DNA of 64,000 nucleotides from Paraburkholderia fungorum (GCF_003610895.1 NZ_MCAS01000012.1:393046-457045), one strand, 5' to 3'. Positions 1 to 10,211 are shown, numbered from the stretch's first letter. The notes: generated from the letters alone by a model not told the origin. Translations and numbers: made by a program.

Positions 1-23
1 GATCGATTTTTTTCGGCCCTGTT

Positions 24-39
24 GATTAAGCGCTTAATC
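24..39. promoter_or_regulatory. LacI-type operator palindrome
   Basis: A perfect 16-bp palindrome, GATTAAGCGCTTAATC, lies about 40 bp before the start of the first transporter gene. Operators of LacI/GalR-family repressors are typically palindromes of this length with a central CG or GCGC. The downstream genes form a sugar-induced catabolic operon, so a LacI-family repressor, probably encoded just left of the window, is a likely partner. The repressor itself is not visible here. Confidence 0.6.
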
Positions 40-76
40 TTCGATGTCGAGCCGATTTAATCACGGAGTCGATGCA

Positions 77-1234
77 ATGGCGAGCATTTCGTTGAGAGGC
101 GTGCAGAAGGCGTATGGCGACGGCGCGCTGGTGATCCGCGACGTCGACCTGGAGATCGGCGAGAACGAGTTCTGCGTGTTTCTCGGTCCGTCCGGCTGCG
201 GCAAGTCCACCTTGCTGCGCATGATCGCCGGCCTCGAAGATGTGACCGACGGCGACCTGTCGATTGCCGGGCGCCTCGTCAACGACGTGCCGGCGGCGCA
301 GCGCGGCGTGGCAATGGTGTTTCAGAGCTACGCGCTGTTTCCGCATATGACCGTGTTCGAAAACATGGCATTCGGCCTCAAGCTCGCTAAAACCCCGAAA
401 GACGAAATTGACCGCAAGGTGCGGGAAGCCGCGCGCATCCTGCAACTGGAGGCGCTGCTCGAGCGCCGCCCAAAGGCGCTGTCAGGCGGCCAGAGGCAGC
501 GCGTGGCGATCGGGCGGGCCATCGTGCGCGAGCCGGGCGTGTTTCTGTTCGACGAGCCGCTCTCCAATCTCGACGCGACGCTGCGCGGCCAGACCCGCGT
601 CGAAATCGCGCGCTTGCATAAGCAGTTCGCCAAAGCCAGCGTGGTGTACGTCACGCACGACCAGATCGAAGCGATGACGCTCGCCGACAAGATCGTGTTG
701 CTGCACGCGGGCAAGGACACCGAGCGCTACGGCAGCATCGCGCAGATCGGCGCGCCGCTCGAGTTGTATCACCGTCCGAGGAGCCGTTTCGTCGCCGGCT
801 TCATCGGTTCGCCGCGCATGAACTTTTTGCCGGGGCGAGTGGTGTCGGCGGATGCGAACGGTGTGACCGTCGTGCTCGATCACACCGCCGAAAACGTGCA
901 CGTGCCCGTCAGCGGCGATGGGCTCGCGGCTTCGCAGCCGGTCACGCTTGGCGTGCGCCCGGAACACATGGAATTCATCGATGCGGCAAGTGCGGAACAG
1001 CCGCGGGATGCCGTGCTGATCCGCACCGTGTCCCTCGTCGAACAGCTCGGCGAACACAGCTATGTCCACCTCGATCAGCCCGGCGGCGGCGCATTGATCG
1101 CCAAGGCGCCGGGCGACACACGCCTCGCGCCGGGTGACCGTGCGAGCCTGCGTGTTCCTCGCCGCGCTTGTCACTTGTTTACCGAAGACGGCTTTGCCGC
1201 CGCTTCGCTTGAATCCGCCGAACACTACGTATAG
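77..1234 (+). CDS. Sugar ABC transporter ATP-binding protein (MalK/UgpC type)
   Basis: This is the ATPase that powers uptake of a sugar through the permease pair encoded further down the operon. The 385-residue protein shows Walker [10 protein letters not shown] at 37-45, Q-loop Q83, signature LSGGQ at 135-139, Walker B VFLFDE near 155-160 and H-loop H194. A C-terminal part of about 100 residues fits the TOBE regulatory domain of MalK-like subunits. The start at 77 is chosen because GGAG lies at 65-68 and the product then begins MASISLRGV, as family members do; an in-frame ATG at 44 has no comparable ribosome site. Only 11 bp separate it from the beta-galactosidase gene, so the genes are co-transcribed. 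The exact sugar is inferred from that neighbour. Confidence 0.93.
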   Translation: MASISLRGVQKAYGDGALVIRDVDLEIGENEFCVFLGPSGCGKSTLLRMIAGLEDVTDGDLSIAGRLVNDVPAAQRGVAMVFQSYALFPHMTVFENMAFGLKLAKTPKDEIDRKVREAARILQLEALLERRPKALSGGQRQRVAIGRAIVREPGVFLFDEPLSNLDATLRGQTRVEIARLHKQFAKASVVYVTHDQIEAMTLADKIVLLHAGKDTERYGSIAQIGAPLELYHRPRSRFVAGFIGSPRMNFLPGRVVSADANGVTVVLDHTAENVHVPVSGDGLAASQPVTLGVRPEHMEFIDAASAEQPRDAVLIRTVSLVEQLGEHSYVHLDQPGGGALIAKAPGDTRLAPGDRASLRVPRRACHLFTEDGFAAASLESAEHYV

Positions 1235-1245
1235 AGGACATTCGG

Positions 1246-3261
1246 ATGCGCCTTGGAGTCTGTTATTACCCGGAACACTGGCCGGAGTCGATGTGGGAAG
1301 ACGACGCCCGGCGGATGAAAGCCCTCGGCATCGAGCAGGTGCGAATCGCCGAATTTGCGTGGAGCCGGATGGAGCCGACGCCAGGCGAATATGACTGGAG
1401 CTGGCTGGATCGTGCGATCGACGTACTCGGTGCAGCTGGTTTGCAGGTGGTGATGTGTACGCCGACGGCGACGCCGCCCAAGTGGCTGATCGATCGTCAT
1501 CCGGATATTCTGCCGATCGGCGCGGACGGCCGTCCGCGTGCTTTCGGTTCACGCCGTCATTACGATTTCTCATCGCCTTCGTATTTCGCCGCATCGCAGC
1601 GGATCTGCACGGCGCTTGCCGAGCGCTACGGCAAGCATCCGGCTGTTGCGTACTGGCAGACTGACAACGAATTCGGCTGCCATCACACGGTGGTCAGCTA
1701 TTCGCCGGCAGCGGTCGAACGCTTTCGCGAGTGGCTCAAGGCGCGCTATCAAACCATCGACGCACTGAACCGCGCGTGGGGCACGGTGTTCTGGAGCATG
1801 GAATACCGCAGCTTCGACGAGATCGACGCGCCGGTGGCGACCGTTACCGAAGCGCATCCGTCGCACCGGCTCGATTACCGGCGCTTCGCTTCCGACGAAG
1901 TGGCGCGCTACAACCGCATGCAGGTCGAGATCATCCGCGCGCATTCGCCGGGACGGCCGGTCGCGCACAACTTCATGCAGCTCTTTACCGAGTTCGATCA
2001 CTACAAGGTCGCGGCCGATCTCGATGTCGCGGCCTGGGACAGCTATCCGCTCGGCGCGCTCGAAGAACAGTGGTTTGCGCCGGACGTGAAGGCGCGCTGG
2101 CTGCGCAGCGGACATCCCGACTTCGCCTCGTTCAATCATGACGTGTACCGTGGCATGTCGAAGTTGCCGTTCTGGGTGATGGAGCAGCAGCCCGGCCCGG
2201 TGAACTGGGCGCAATGGAATCCGGCGCCGCTGCCGGGCATGGTGCGATTGTGGAGTTGGGAGGCGTTCGCGCACGGTGCGGGCTGCGTGTCGTATTTCCG
2301 CTGGCGTCAGGCGCCGTTTGCGCAGGAGCAGATGCACGCCGGCCTGAATACGCCCGATAACCGGCTCGACATTGGCGGCCATGAAGCTGCACGAGTGGCC
2401 GGCGAGATTCACGCGGTGCTGGCCGCGAACGCCGACGCCAATGCCGCGATTCGCTCAAAGGTCGCGCTCGTCTACGACTATGAAGCGAAGTGGCTCTTCG
2501 AGATTCATCCGCAGGGGGCGGACTTTCACTATCCGCGCTTCGCATTCGAGTACTACTCGGCGCTGCGCGCGCTCGGGCTGGATGTCGACATTGTGCCGGT
2601 CGATGCGCCGCTCGACGGTTATCGTCTGATCGTCGTGCCGCCATTGCCCGTTGTGCCCGGCGATTTTGCCGCACGCCTCGCGAGCTCGGGCGCGCAAATC
2701 GTGCTCGGTCCGCGTACCGGCTCGAAGACCCAGGACATGCAGATTCCGGCGAATCTGCCGCCGGGCGCACTGGCTTCGGTGTTGCCGCTGCGGGTGTGGC
2801 GCGTTGAATCGATGCGGCCGAATGTGACCGAAGCGGTGCGGCTCACGCATAGCGGCAACGCGGCAGTGGAGGACGGCGTGGCGCGTCACTGGCGCGATTT
2901 CATCGAAGGCGCAGGCGAGGGTGAAGGCACCAGCGGCGATGCGGCGGAAACGCTCGACGTGCGGGCCCGTTTTGCCGACGGCCATCCCGCCTACGTGAGA
3001 AGCGGCGCGTTTCATTACCTCGCGAGTCTGTTCGACGACGCGCTCACCGTCCGCCTGTTTGAGCGGATTGCAGGGGAAGCGGGCCTCGACCCGGTGCCGC
3101 TTGGCGACAGCGTGCGCTTCAGCCGTCGTGGCGCGCTGACCTACGTGTTCAACTACGGCGATCAGACGCACAAGCTGGCCAATGTCGCCGACGAGGCCTT
3201 CGTGATCGGTGCGCGTGCTGTGGAACCGCAGGGTGTGGCCGTCTATCGCTCGGGTCAATGA
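1246..3261 (+). CDS. GH42 beta-galactosidase
   Basis: This enzyme hydrolyses terminal beta-galactosides, and family GH42 members often prefer plant galacto-oligosaccharides to lactose. The 671-residue protein opens with the family hallmark [11 protein letters not shown]. The expected acid/base glutamate is E142 in TDNEFG, and the nucleophile is E313 in [13 protein letters not shown] trimerisation domain follows at roughly 400-600 and a short beta domain ends the protein. There is no signal peptide, so hydrolysis takes place in the cytoplasm after import. It sits between the ATPase and the binding-protein genes of one transport operon, which makes a galactoside the likely transported sugar. 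The full length matches the family. Confidence 0.95.
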   Translation: MRLGVCYYPEHWPESMWEDDARRMKALGIEQVRIAEFAWSRMEPTPGEYDWSWLDRAIDVLGAAGLQVVMCTPTATPPKWLIDRHPDILPIGADGRPRAFGSRRHYDFSSPSYFAASQRICTALAERYGKHPAVAYWQTDNEFGCHHTVVSYSPAAVERFREWLKARYQTIDALNRAWGTVFWSMEYRSFDEIDAPVATVTEAHPSHRLDYRRFASDEVARYNRMQVEIIRAHSPGRPVAHNFMQLFTEFDHYKVAADLDVAAWDSYPLGALEEQWFAPDVKARWLRSGHPDFASFNHDVYRGMSKLPFWVMEQQPGPVNWAQWNPAPLPGMVRLWSWEAFAHGAGCVSYFRWRQAPFAQEQMHAGLNTPDNRLDIGGHEAARVAGEIHAVLAANADANAAIRSKVALVYDYEAKWLFEIHPQGADFHYPRFAFEYYSALRALGLDVDIVPVDAPLDGYRLIVVPPLPVVPGDFAARLASSGAQIVLGPRTGSKTQDMQIPANLPPGALASVLPLRVWRVESMRPNVTEAVRLTHSGNAAVEDGVARHWRDFIEGAGEGEGTSGDAAETLDVRARFADGHPAYVRSGAFHYLASLFDDALTVRLFERIAGEAGLDPVPLGDSVRFSRRGALTYVFNYGDQTHKLANVADEAFVIGARAVEPQGVAVYRSGQ

Positions 3262-3335
3262 TTTGAAGCGCTGAATGAAGGATTCCATGCAGTAACAACA
3301 ACGACGCAAAATCACGGAATAAAGGAGACAGCAAC

Positions 3336-4589
3336 ATGGCACTGAAACCTCGCAAGATTCTGCTGGCACTCGCGCTGGCCGCGGCCGCCGCAGGCGTGTC
3401 CTTCGTCAGCACGGCACAGGCCGGCACGCTCGCGGTCAACATCGCGTTCAAGGGCGCAAGTCAACGCGCCGTCTGGCAGTCGATCATCGACGACTTCAAG
3501 AAAACGCATCCCGGCACCGACGTGAAGGTGTCGTTCATCGATGAGGAGGCGTACAAGGTCCAGTTGCCCGGTTGGCTCTCCACCGTCGCGCCCGATATCG
3601 TCAACTGGCATGACGGCGAACGCATGGCGTATTACGCGCAGCGCGGCCTGTTCGAAGATCTGAGCGGCGACTGGGCGAAGAACGGCTGGAACGACATGTA
3701 TGCGTCGACCAAGGAAGCGTCCTCCTATAAGGGCAAGCAGTATGCCGCGCCGACCGTGTATTACTCGTGGGGCATGTTCTATCGCAAGGATCTGTTCCAG
3801 AAGGTCGGCATTAGCGGCGAACCGAAAACGTGGGACCAGTTTCTCGACGACTGCAAGAAGCTGAAAGCGGCGGGCATTACGCCGATTGCCGTGGCGGGCC
3901 GTGATTCATGGACGCTGGCCGGCTGGTTCGACTATCTCGACTTGCGCCTGAACGGCAACGCGTTCCATCAGAAGCTGATGGCGGGCGATATTGCGTACAC
4001 CGATCCGCGGGTGAAGAAGGTCTACACGACGTGGAAGCAATTGATCGACGCCGGCTATTTCATCGACAACTCGCTTTCCTACGATCTGGATGCCGTGCAG
4101 CCGTTCCTGTTCCAGGGCAAGGCCGCGATGATGCTGATGGGCACTTTCATCACCGGTGGTTTCCCGCCGAACATCAAGCCGCAAATGGGTTACTTCCAGT
4201 TCCCGATCATCGACGCGAATGTGCCTACTGCCGAAGAGGGGCCGGTCGAATCGCTGAATATTCCGTCGAAGGCCAAGAACAAGGCAGATGCGCGTGCCTT
4301 CCTTGCATTCGTCCAGACGCCGGCAAATGGCGCGAAGCTGGCGGAGGGGCTCGGTTCGTTGTCGGCCAACAGCAAGTCGCCTGAACCCGACGATCCAATC
4401 TCGAAGATCGGCTTCCAGATTCTCGCGAACACGAAGGGCGGCATTGCGCAGTTCTATGATCGCGATATGACGAAGGAAATGGCCGATGAAGGTATGAAGG
4501 GGATGCAGCAATTCATCTCCGATCCGTCGAAGCTCGACGCCATACTCGCGCAACTCGAGCAGACGCGTCAGCGGATCTACAAGAAGTGA
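3336..4589 (+). CDS. Sugar ABC transporter substrate-binding protein
   Basis: This is a periplasmic extracellular solute-binding protein (family 1, maltose-binding type) that captures the sugar for the permeases 4661-6512. It is 417 residues long, with a Sec signal peptide at about 1-29 ending AQAG. The mature part has the alternating lobes of the family, for example the conserved segments GMFYRKDLF and KAAMMLMGTF. A strong AAAGGAGA site precedes the ATG. The gene is followed at 4596 by a perfect hairpin that may boost its expression relative to the permeases. Ligand specificity cannot be read directly and is inferred to be a beta-galactoside from the operon. Confidence 0.93.
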   Translation: MALKPRKILLALALAAAAAGVSFVSTAQAGTLAVNIAFKGASQRAVWQSIIDDFKKTHPGTDVKVSFIDEEAYKVQLPGWLSTVAPDIVNWHDGERMAYYAQRGLFEDLSGDWAKNGWNDMYASTKEASSYKGKQYAAPTVYYSWGMFYRKDLFQKVGISGEPKTWDQFLDDCKKLKAAGITPIAVAGRDSWTLAGWFDYLDLRLNGNAFHQKLMAGDIAYTDPRVKKVYTTWKQLIDAGYFIDNSLSYDLDAVQPFLFQGKAAMMLMGTFITGGFPPNIKPQMGYFQFPIIDANVPTAEEGPVESLNIPSKAKNKADARAFLAFVQTPANGAKLAEGLGSLSANSKSPEPDDPISKIGFQILANTKGGIAQFYDRDMTKEMADEGMKGMQQFISDPSKLDAILAQLEQTRQRIYKK

Positions 4590-4595
4590 GCGGTG

Positions 4596-4623
4596 GCGGC
4601 CCGTTGGCGGATTAACGGGCCGC
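4596..4623 (+). terminator. Intra-operon hairpin after the binding-protein gene
   Basis: Perfect 10-bp arms, GCGGCCCGTT and AACGGGCCGC, flank an 8-nt loop 6 bp after the binding-protein stop. No U-tract follows, so it is more likely a partial terminator or an mRNA 3'-end stabiliser than a full stop. Such an element would raise binding-protein levels above permease levels, as known for the malE-malF junction in enteric bacteria. Confidence 0.55.
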
Positions 4624-4660
4624 GCGTTTGAGCGTCAATTTGTTATGTTCGGTTGGGAGA

Positions 4661-5650
4661 ATGATCGTGTCGCATTCCGTCACCCGCCACACTGTTGGTG
4701 GTCCTGCCGATTCTGGCTTGCCCGCGCCGGGTACGCCGGCATCGGGCGGCGCCTCGCGCGGCGGGCCGCCTCGCGTGGCGCGCCGGCGCAGGCCGTCGCC
4801 GACCGCGCGCCGGCAGCGGCGCGCTGCTTTTCTGTTCCTCGCTCCAGCCTGCGTGATGGTGGCGATTTATGTCGTGTGGCCGATCATCTCGACCGTGCGC
4901 CTCAGTTTCTTCAACTGGGATGGGATGACCGAGCCGTCTTTCATCGGTCTCGCCAACTATATCGAGTTGTTCCATACGCAGACCTTCTATACGGCACTGA
5001 AGAATAATCTCATCTGGCTGCTGCTGTTCCTGCTCGCGCCGCCCATGGGACTCGCCGTCGCGCTCTATCTGAACCAGGCCGTGGCCGGCATCCGCATCGT
5101 CAAATCGCTGTTCTTCGCGCCGTTCGTTTTGTCGGGCGTGGTGGTCGGCCTGATCTTCTCGTGGTTCTATGACCCGACCTTCGGCCTGCTCGCGGTGATT
5201 CTCGGCCACGGCGTGCCGGTACTCGGCGACCCGCGTTACGCAACTCTCGGGATCGTGTTCGCGGCGCTGTGGCCGCAAACCGCCTACTGCATGATTCTTT
5301 ATCTGACTGGCCTGACCTCGTTGAACGCCGAACAGATCGAGGCCGCACGCATGGAAGGCGCGCGCGGCTGGTCGATGCTCTGGCATGTGATCCTGCCGCA
5401 ATTGCGGCCCACCACGTTCATGGCGATCGTCGTCACGGTGATCGGCGCGCTGCGCAGCTTCGATCTGATTTCGGTGATGACCGGCGGCGGACCGTTCGAA
5501 AGCTCGACGGTGCTCGCGTATTACATGTACGACCAGGCGATCAAGTATTACCGCGTCGGCTATTCCGCGGCAGTGGCGGTGGTGCTGTTCGCGATCATGC
5601 TGGTGTACATCGTTTATCACCTGCGCCGTATGCTGCGCACCGAGCAATAA
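4661..5650 (+). CDS. Sugar ABC transporter permease (MalF/UgpA type)
   Basis: This is the first of two inner-membrane permease subunits. The protein has a long basic, proline-rich N-terminus followed by six predicted membrane segments starting near the FLFLAPACVM helix. The cytoplasmic EAA loop that docks to the ATPase is visible as EQIEAARMEGARGWSMLWHV near the C-terminus. The start is uncertain: ATG 4661 touches the GGGAGA at 4655-4660, while GTG 4667 in the same frame has better spacing. It is followed 10 bp later by its partner permease. Confidence 0.9.
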   Translation: MIVSHSVTRHTVGGPADSGLPAPGTPASGGASRGGPPRVARRRRPSPTARRQRRAAFLFLAPACVMVAIYVVWPIISTVRLSFFNWDGMTEPSFIGLANYIELFHTQTFYTALKNNLIWLLLFLLAPPMGLAVALYLNQAVAGIRIVKSLFFAPFVLSGVVVGLIFSWFYDPTFGLLAVILGHGVPVLGDPRYATLGIVFAALWPQTAYCMILYLTGLTSLNAEQIEAARMEGARGWSMLWHVILPQLRPTTFMAIVVTVIGALRSFDLISVMTGGGPFESSTVLAYYMYDQAIKYYRVGYSAAVAVVLFAIMLVYIVYHLRRMLRTEQ

Positions 5651-5660
5651 GGAGCCGGTC

Positions 5661-6512
5661 ATGTTTCCGATCCCGATCGACAAATGGAAGCCGGCCACGC
5701 GCCGCGCGTACAAATTGACCTTGCCGCTCGCGCTGCTGATCTGGCTGCTGCCGATGATCGCGGTGCTCGTGACTTCAGTGCGTTCGACGGAGGAACTGAG
5801 CGAGGGTAACTATTGGGGCTGGCCGAAGCACTTCGCGATGTTCGATAACTATCGCGAGGCATTGACGACTTCGCCGATGCTGCATTACTTCTGGAACAGC
5901 GTGCTGATTACGGTGCCCGCCGTGGTGGGCTCGATTGCGCTTGCGGCAATGGCGGGATTCGCGCTGGCCATCTATCGGTTTCGGGGCAATTCCACGCTGT
6001 TTGCGACGTTCGTTGCGGGGAACTTCGTCCCGGTTCAGGTGTTGATGATTCCAGTGCGGGATCTGTCCTTGCAGCTCGGTCTGTTCAATACGGTGAGCGC
6101 GTTGATTCTGTTTCATGTGTCGTTTCAGACTGGATTTTGCGCGCTGTTCCTGCGCAATTTCATCAAGCAGTTGCCATTCGAACTGGTTGAGGCGGCGCGG
6201 ATCGAAGGCGCGAATGAATGGACGGTGTTCTTCAGGATCGTGTTGCCCTTGATCCGTCCCGCGCTCGCGGCGCTGGCGATTCTCGTCTTCACGTTCGTGT
6301 GGAATGACTACTTCTGGGCGCTGTGTCTGACGCAAGGCGACGATGCCGCGCCGATCACGGTCGGTGTCGCGGCGTTGAAAGGGCAGTGGACCACCGCGTG
6401 GAATCTTGTATCCGCCGGGTCGATTCTGGCCGCATTGCCTTCGGTCGCGATGTTCTTTGCCATGCAGAAGCACTTCGTGGCCGGGTTGACGTTTGGCGCA
6501 ACGAAGGGGTGA
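5661..6512 (+). CDS. Sugar ABC transporter permease (MalG/UgpE type)
   Basis: This is the second inner-membrane permease subunit, 283 residues with six membrane segments. Its EAA loop reads ELVEAARIEGANEWTVFFRI, the expected contact to the ATPase encoded at 77-1234. AAGGAG lies 6 bp before the ATG. It is the last gene of the galactoside operon. The 150 bp that follow contain no recognisable gene and lead into the minus-strand HerA/OLD island. Confidence 0.92.
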   Translation: MFPIPIDKWKPATRRAYKLTLPLALLIWLLPMIAVLVTSVRSTEELSEGNYWGWPKHFAMFDNYREALTTSPMLHYFWNSVLITVPAVVGSIALAAMAGFALAIYRFRGNSTLFATFVAGNFVPVQVLMIPVRDLSLQLGLFNTVSALILFHVSFQTGFCALFLRNFIKQLPFELVEAARIEGANEWTVFFRIVLPLIRPALAALAILVFTFVWNDYFWALCLTQGDDAAPITVGVAALKGQWTTAWNLVSAGSILAALPSVAMFFAMQKHFVAGLTFGATKG

Positions 6513-6662
6513 AGCGGGCGGATGACTGGGAATGCATTTGTGGAAGAGATGTCGGTGATTGTTCCGCAGAGCACTTGAAAATTCGGCGATTCCGAGTCAC
6601 CAATTTCCGCGAAACCAGCCACGTAAACTGGATTGCTCTATCGCCGAATCTGTTGACCGTTC

Positions 6663-8519
6663 TTACCCGTCTCGCATCCAGCGTACCATCTGCCTCGCTC
6701 TGTCTACTACTTCGTTGCGGAATACATCCTCGTTCAAGCCGATAGTTCGGACACGATCGGAGATATTTGTTTTTTGTTGTTCGAGGCGTTCTTTCACTCG
6801 ACTTACTAGGTCACTGGACAGTGGTCGGCCATTTTCGTCTCTTGCTGCCAGAGAAACAACTTCGTCAAAAGAGTCGTCTTGCCCAATCACATAATCGATA
6901 TAGGTAATATTCGCTTTATTAGGTTTGTTGAAGCGTTTTGGACGGACTTCCAGAAGAACACGAAGCAGAACGCTTTCCTTCACGCCGTTCTCAATCTCTC
7001 GGCCAAACGACGTTTCGACTCTGGCATGCCCTGGCAGTCGACTTGCAGCCTCAATGAGGCGTTCGATAAGCGCGCGGTCGGAGGTCCCTTGCGCTCGATC
7101 TCTGTCGCAAACAATAATTGACCGATGAGCCACCTTTAAGACCTTGACGAGCCTGTTTGCTGCGTCGCCCTCGTCTTCGTTTTCACTCCGGTCCGTCTCC
7201 AGATCGAGGTGGGAGGAGGACGCACCTCCGTAAGACACAAATGCAAAGTCTCTACCCGCTACCATAGTCTTGTCGACTTCATGCAGTAGCGCTGTAACGT
7301 AGTGGATATCAGAAGGACCCTCCACCCATATAACCACCCGGGCAAGAAACATCTGTGATGGCCGTATACCAAGATCGCCAAGCAGAGCTAACTCGTCACT
7401 GGTTGTATCGAGAACCTCAAGCATCGTGCCGCCATGGTCAGCACGTCTTGCACGGAATGTTCGCCATGTTGGTGTGACGGCGTCGATAAGAGCGGTTGAG
7501 TGAGTTGTTATTAATAGCTGATGTTTTGGCAGATGCCCAGCGATAATCTGGATCAGCGATACGACCGCCGCCGGATGAAGGTGAGCCTCGGGTTCGTCGA
7601 TCACTACAAGAAGTGGGCGAGTGGGGCAGAGGCGTAGGTAGGCAAGTACCATGACCATTTCGGACACACCTGCACCCAGATCAGGAAGAGCGCACCTGAA
7701 ACGTCCGTCGCCTCGTCGGACATCAATCCAGAATCCACTCTCATTTATTTCTATTCGAACGTCATTTTCACCAAGTAGGATTGCGAACCATGATTCGAGG
7801 TCAGTTTTGCATTTAGTCCAAAAAAATTGATTATTTTTGTCAGCTTGTTTGGTTGCTAGGGTTTCGATAATATCGCCACCATCTGTACTTGCCGAGTTTT
7901 TGTGTTCTGCTTGGCGTGACGGATCTCGTAATGGTTTTATTTCGATAATTGATTGCGCCAAAACGCCGCATGCAGCAAGCGCCAACCCTCGATGTGAATG
8001 ACTAGGTATTCCAAGAACTTGATCTGTATAGTTGCCGTTCTGGAGAAGGAGCTTGTGGGTTGATCCTATTTTCGCGATTACCGCCTGATCATTCGCCGAA
8101 ATAGGGACGACCGATAGTGTGCCGATGCCTCCCTTCCTTTCGATGGAGATCTTGAATCGGACCGCGCCGTTATTTGATAACCACGATGGAATTGGTACAG
8201 GAGCTTCAAGTGCGTCCGCAGCGATGTCGATTTCCGCATCAATGCGTACTTCTTCCCGGAGCCAATGATCGATCTCTTCCGCTTCAAAGCGGTACGCTAG
8301 CGGCTGGTAGTATATGCTTGATTCCTTCCAGGCCGCGTTTACCGAGCATCCTTGTTGAGCAAGAATGTCGCGCACGCGCACTAGAAATCGGCCCAAATTC
8401 GATTTGCCAACATTGTTCGGGCCGATAATCAGGTTAACCAGCCCAAGTTTTGTGATCTCTGCAGCGTGTTCAGGTCTAAATGAACGCCATCCTTCGACGC
8501 GAATTCGGTTTGCTAGCAT
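6663..8519 (-). CDS. OLD-family-like AAA/ABC ATPase with C-terminal TOPRIM domain
   Basis: The 618-residue protein combines an SMC/ABC-like ATPase with a TOPRIM nuclease module, the layout of OLD (overcoming lysogenisation defect) nucleases. Walker A is GPNNVGKS at 33-40. A signature-like LGAGVSE lies at 281-287, Walker B LLVVIDEPEAHLHP at 303-316 and TTHSTALID at 338-346. The TOPRIM part shows a glutamate at 400 in WVEGPSD and an acidic pair at D472/D474 in VCDRDRA. The gene begins 4 nt after the stop of the HerA-like gene, so the two are translationally linked. Base composition is visibly poorer in GC than the flanks, which suggests horizontal acquisition. Related proteins (OLD, GajA) cut DNA in phage defence; a defence role here is inference. 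Confidence 0.82.
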   Translation of the reverse strand: MLANRIRVEGWRSFRPEHAAEITKLGLVNLIIGPNNVGKSNLGRFLVRVRDILAQQGCSVNAAWKESSIYYQPLAYRFEAEEIDHWLREEVRIDAEIDIAADALEAPVPIPSWLSNNGAVRFKISIERKGGIGTLSVVPISANDQAVIAKIGSTHKLLLQNGNYTDQVLGIPSHSHRGLALAACGVLAQSIIEIKPLRDPSRQAEHKNSASTDGGDIIETLATKQADKNNQFFWTKCKTDLESWFAILLGENDVRIEINESGFWIDVRRGDGRFRCALPDLGAGVSEMVMVLAYLRLCPTRPLLVVIDEPEAHLHPAAVVSLIQIIAGHLPKHQLLITTHSTALIDAVTPTWRTFRARRADHGGTMLEVLDTTSDELALLGDLGIRPSQMFLARVVIWVEGPSDIHYVTALLHEVDKTMVAGRDFAFVSYGGASSSHLDLETDRSENEDEGDAANRLVKVLKVAHRSIIVCDRDRAQGTSDRALIERLIEAASRLPGHARVETSFGREIENGVKESVLLRVLLEVRPKRFNKPNKANITYIDYVIGQDDSFDEVVSLAARDENGRPLSSDLVSRVKERLEQQKTNISDRVRTIGLNEDVFRNEVVDRARQMVRWMRDG

Positions 8520-8523
8520 GTAG

Positions 8524-10158
8524 TCAATCTCTTTTCTGATTTAGCCATCGATGAATAACGCCCGCCACCGAATAATTCGGAGGTGGCCCATCCGTCCATG
8601 CCCGATGGAATCGGACGTCTGAACTGCCGGGTGGTGGTTCAGGCATCGAGAAGAGAACACGACCGGGAAGCGTGACACCATCACCAGATACGACCGCCTC
8701 TCCGTCACGAAGCGAGCCAAGAAGGCTACCTTGGTCACCGAGAGTATCGGGAAGGAGTCTTAGCACCCGGGTCTGATCAATGTCAGAAGTGAGGCGTAGC
8801 GCGACGAACGTACCGCATTGAGAGAGTATGGTTTGTGACACATTCGCGGGGCGCTGGGAAACAACAACCAGGCTCAAACCGTATTTTCGCCCCTCTTTTG
8901 CAATTCTCTCGACAGCTTCAACTGCAACTGTATACCGAGAATCAGACTCTGCGGGAATATAAGAATGTGCTTCTTCGAGAACTAAGGCTACAGGCAGGTG
9001 TTCCGCATTCGTGTCCCAGTACCGATAGTCGAAAAATAGTCGACAGAGAACGCCAATTGCCGTTGCCCGCACTTCTGCGGGTAGTCCGGATAAATCTAAA
9101 ACCGTGACGTGTATGTCGGTTTTCCCAGTTCCAAAGAGGCTGTCAAAGAAACTAGCTAGGGAGTCGCTTGATGATTCCCCGTCGAAGAGAAATGCATAAC
9201 GCGGGTCTCGCTGTTTCGCCTTCATTTTCTCAATCATCTTCACAGCCCCTTCCTTCTCCGTTTTGGTCAGAGGGGCGACATGTGCATCTAGGTTGCCAAT
9301 AAGAACATCCCATTCGTAGGCAATAGGGGTGTCGACACTAAGGTTGACGTCATCGGGACCAAGTACATTTGCTGGAGACAAACGGCGAGCTTCCCGGATT
9401 TTGTCGGCGAGAACGGCCTGCTGATTGCTCCCTAGGCTTCCACCGCAGAAGACATCGGCAAACTCTTCGAAGGTCAGCATCCAAAAGGGAAGTCGAAAAT
9501 CGGACCATGCGATGCAAGCTGAGCGCGATTGGAAGTTCCCTCCGAACGCTGGGCCATACTCGTTGTGTATATCGAAGATGACCAAGCGAGGTCGAGCATA
9601 GGAGCGGAGTACCGCTTGTGCTAACGCTGCGACGGTGTAGCTTTTGCCGGAGCCTGTTGTCCCGAGTACAGCTGCATGGCGGCCAAAAAACTTGTCTAAA
9701 TCGAACCTGGCAACACCGCTACCGGTCCCTACTCGATGACCTGCCGGGAAAAGCCTCGCCGCTGACTTGCTATCAAGAGCGGAGTTGAGTAGCTCATCAA
9801 ACACATCTCCTGAAATGAAGTAGGCTGCCGAGGAGACTGGTGGCAGATGATCAACGCCACGTCTAAAACCGTTATTGATTGTACCGACTACTGTCAATGC
9901 CACCTTCTTCACTTCTGTGGTGATCTTATGGCCGCGATTATCTGGATCGGTGCGGTCCACAAGCTCTTGCCACGCTCTTGTAACAACGCAAAGCACATCC
10001 CCATGATCACCACCGCAATTTATGAATGAACCGACTGTAATGTGCGTATCAGTGTCTCCAGACACGCGAACTTTCAATTTCGAGGCCTCGACGACTATCG
10101 CTGCGCCGTCCACAGATTCAACCAATCCAATTTTTAGCTCTTCGTCGCGAACTGACAT
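8524..10158 (-). CDS. HerA-like hexameric DNA translocase/ATPase
   Basis: The 544-residue protein belongs to the HerA/FtsK-like ATPases that encircle and move DNA. It starts with an OB/HAS-barrel-like region up to about residue 150. Walker A GTTGSGKS follows at 166-173, Walker B LVLEEAHSYIP at about 393-402 and the HerA-typical stretch EGRKYGLSLVVVSQRP just after. HerA proteins work with a partner nuclease: NurA in DNA repair, or SIR2 and other effectors in phage defence. Here the only candidate partner is the TOPRIM-bearing ATPase directly downstream. Lower GC than the neighbours suggests the pair arrived together. It is the first gene of the two-gene operon. Confidence 0.85.
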   Translation of the reverse strand: MSVRDEELKIGLVESVDGAAIVVEASKLKVRVSGDTDTHITVGSFINCGGDHGDVLCVVTRAWQELVDRTDPDNRGHKITTEVKKVALTVVGTINNGFRRGVDHLPPVSSAAYFISGDVFDELLNSALDSKSAARLFPAGHRVGTGSGVARFDLDKFFGRHAAVLGTTGSGKSYTVAALAQAVLRSYARPRLVIFDIHNEYGPAFGGNFQSRSACIAWSDFRLPFWMLTFEEFADVFCGGSLGSNQQAVLADKIREARRLSPANVLGPDDVNLSVDTPIAYEWDVLIGNLDAHVAPLTKTEKEGAVKMIEKMKAKQRDPRYAFLFDGESSSDSLASFFDSLFGTGKTDIHVTVLDLSGLPAEVRATAIGVLCRLFFDYRYWDTNAEHLPVALVLEEAHSYIPAESDSRYTVAVEAVERIAKEGRKYGLSLVVVSQRPANVSQTILSQCGTFVALRLTSDIDQTRVLRLLPDTLGDQGSLLGSLRDGEAVVSGDGVTLPGRVLFSMPEPPPGSSDVRFHRAWTDGPPPNYSVAGVIHRWLNQKRD

Positions 10159-10211
10159 TTCGTTTTCCCCGGTTTACTGGAATTTCTATTTTATTTAAAT
10201 TCACTAATTTA

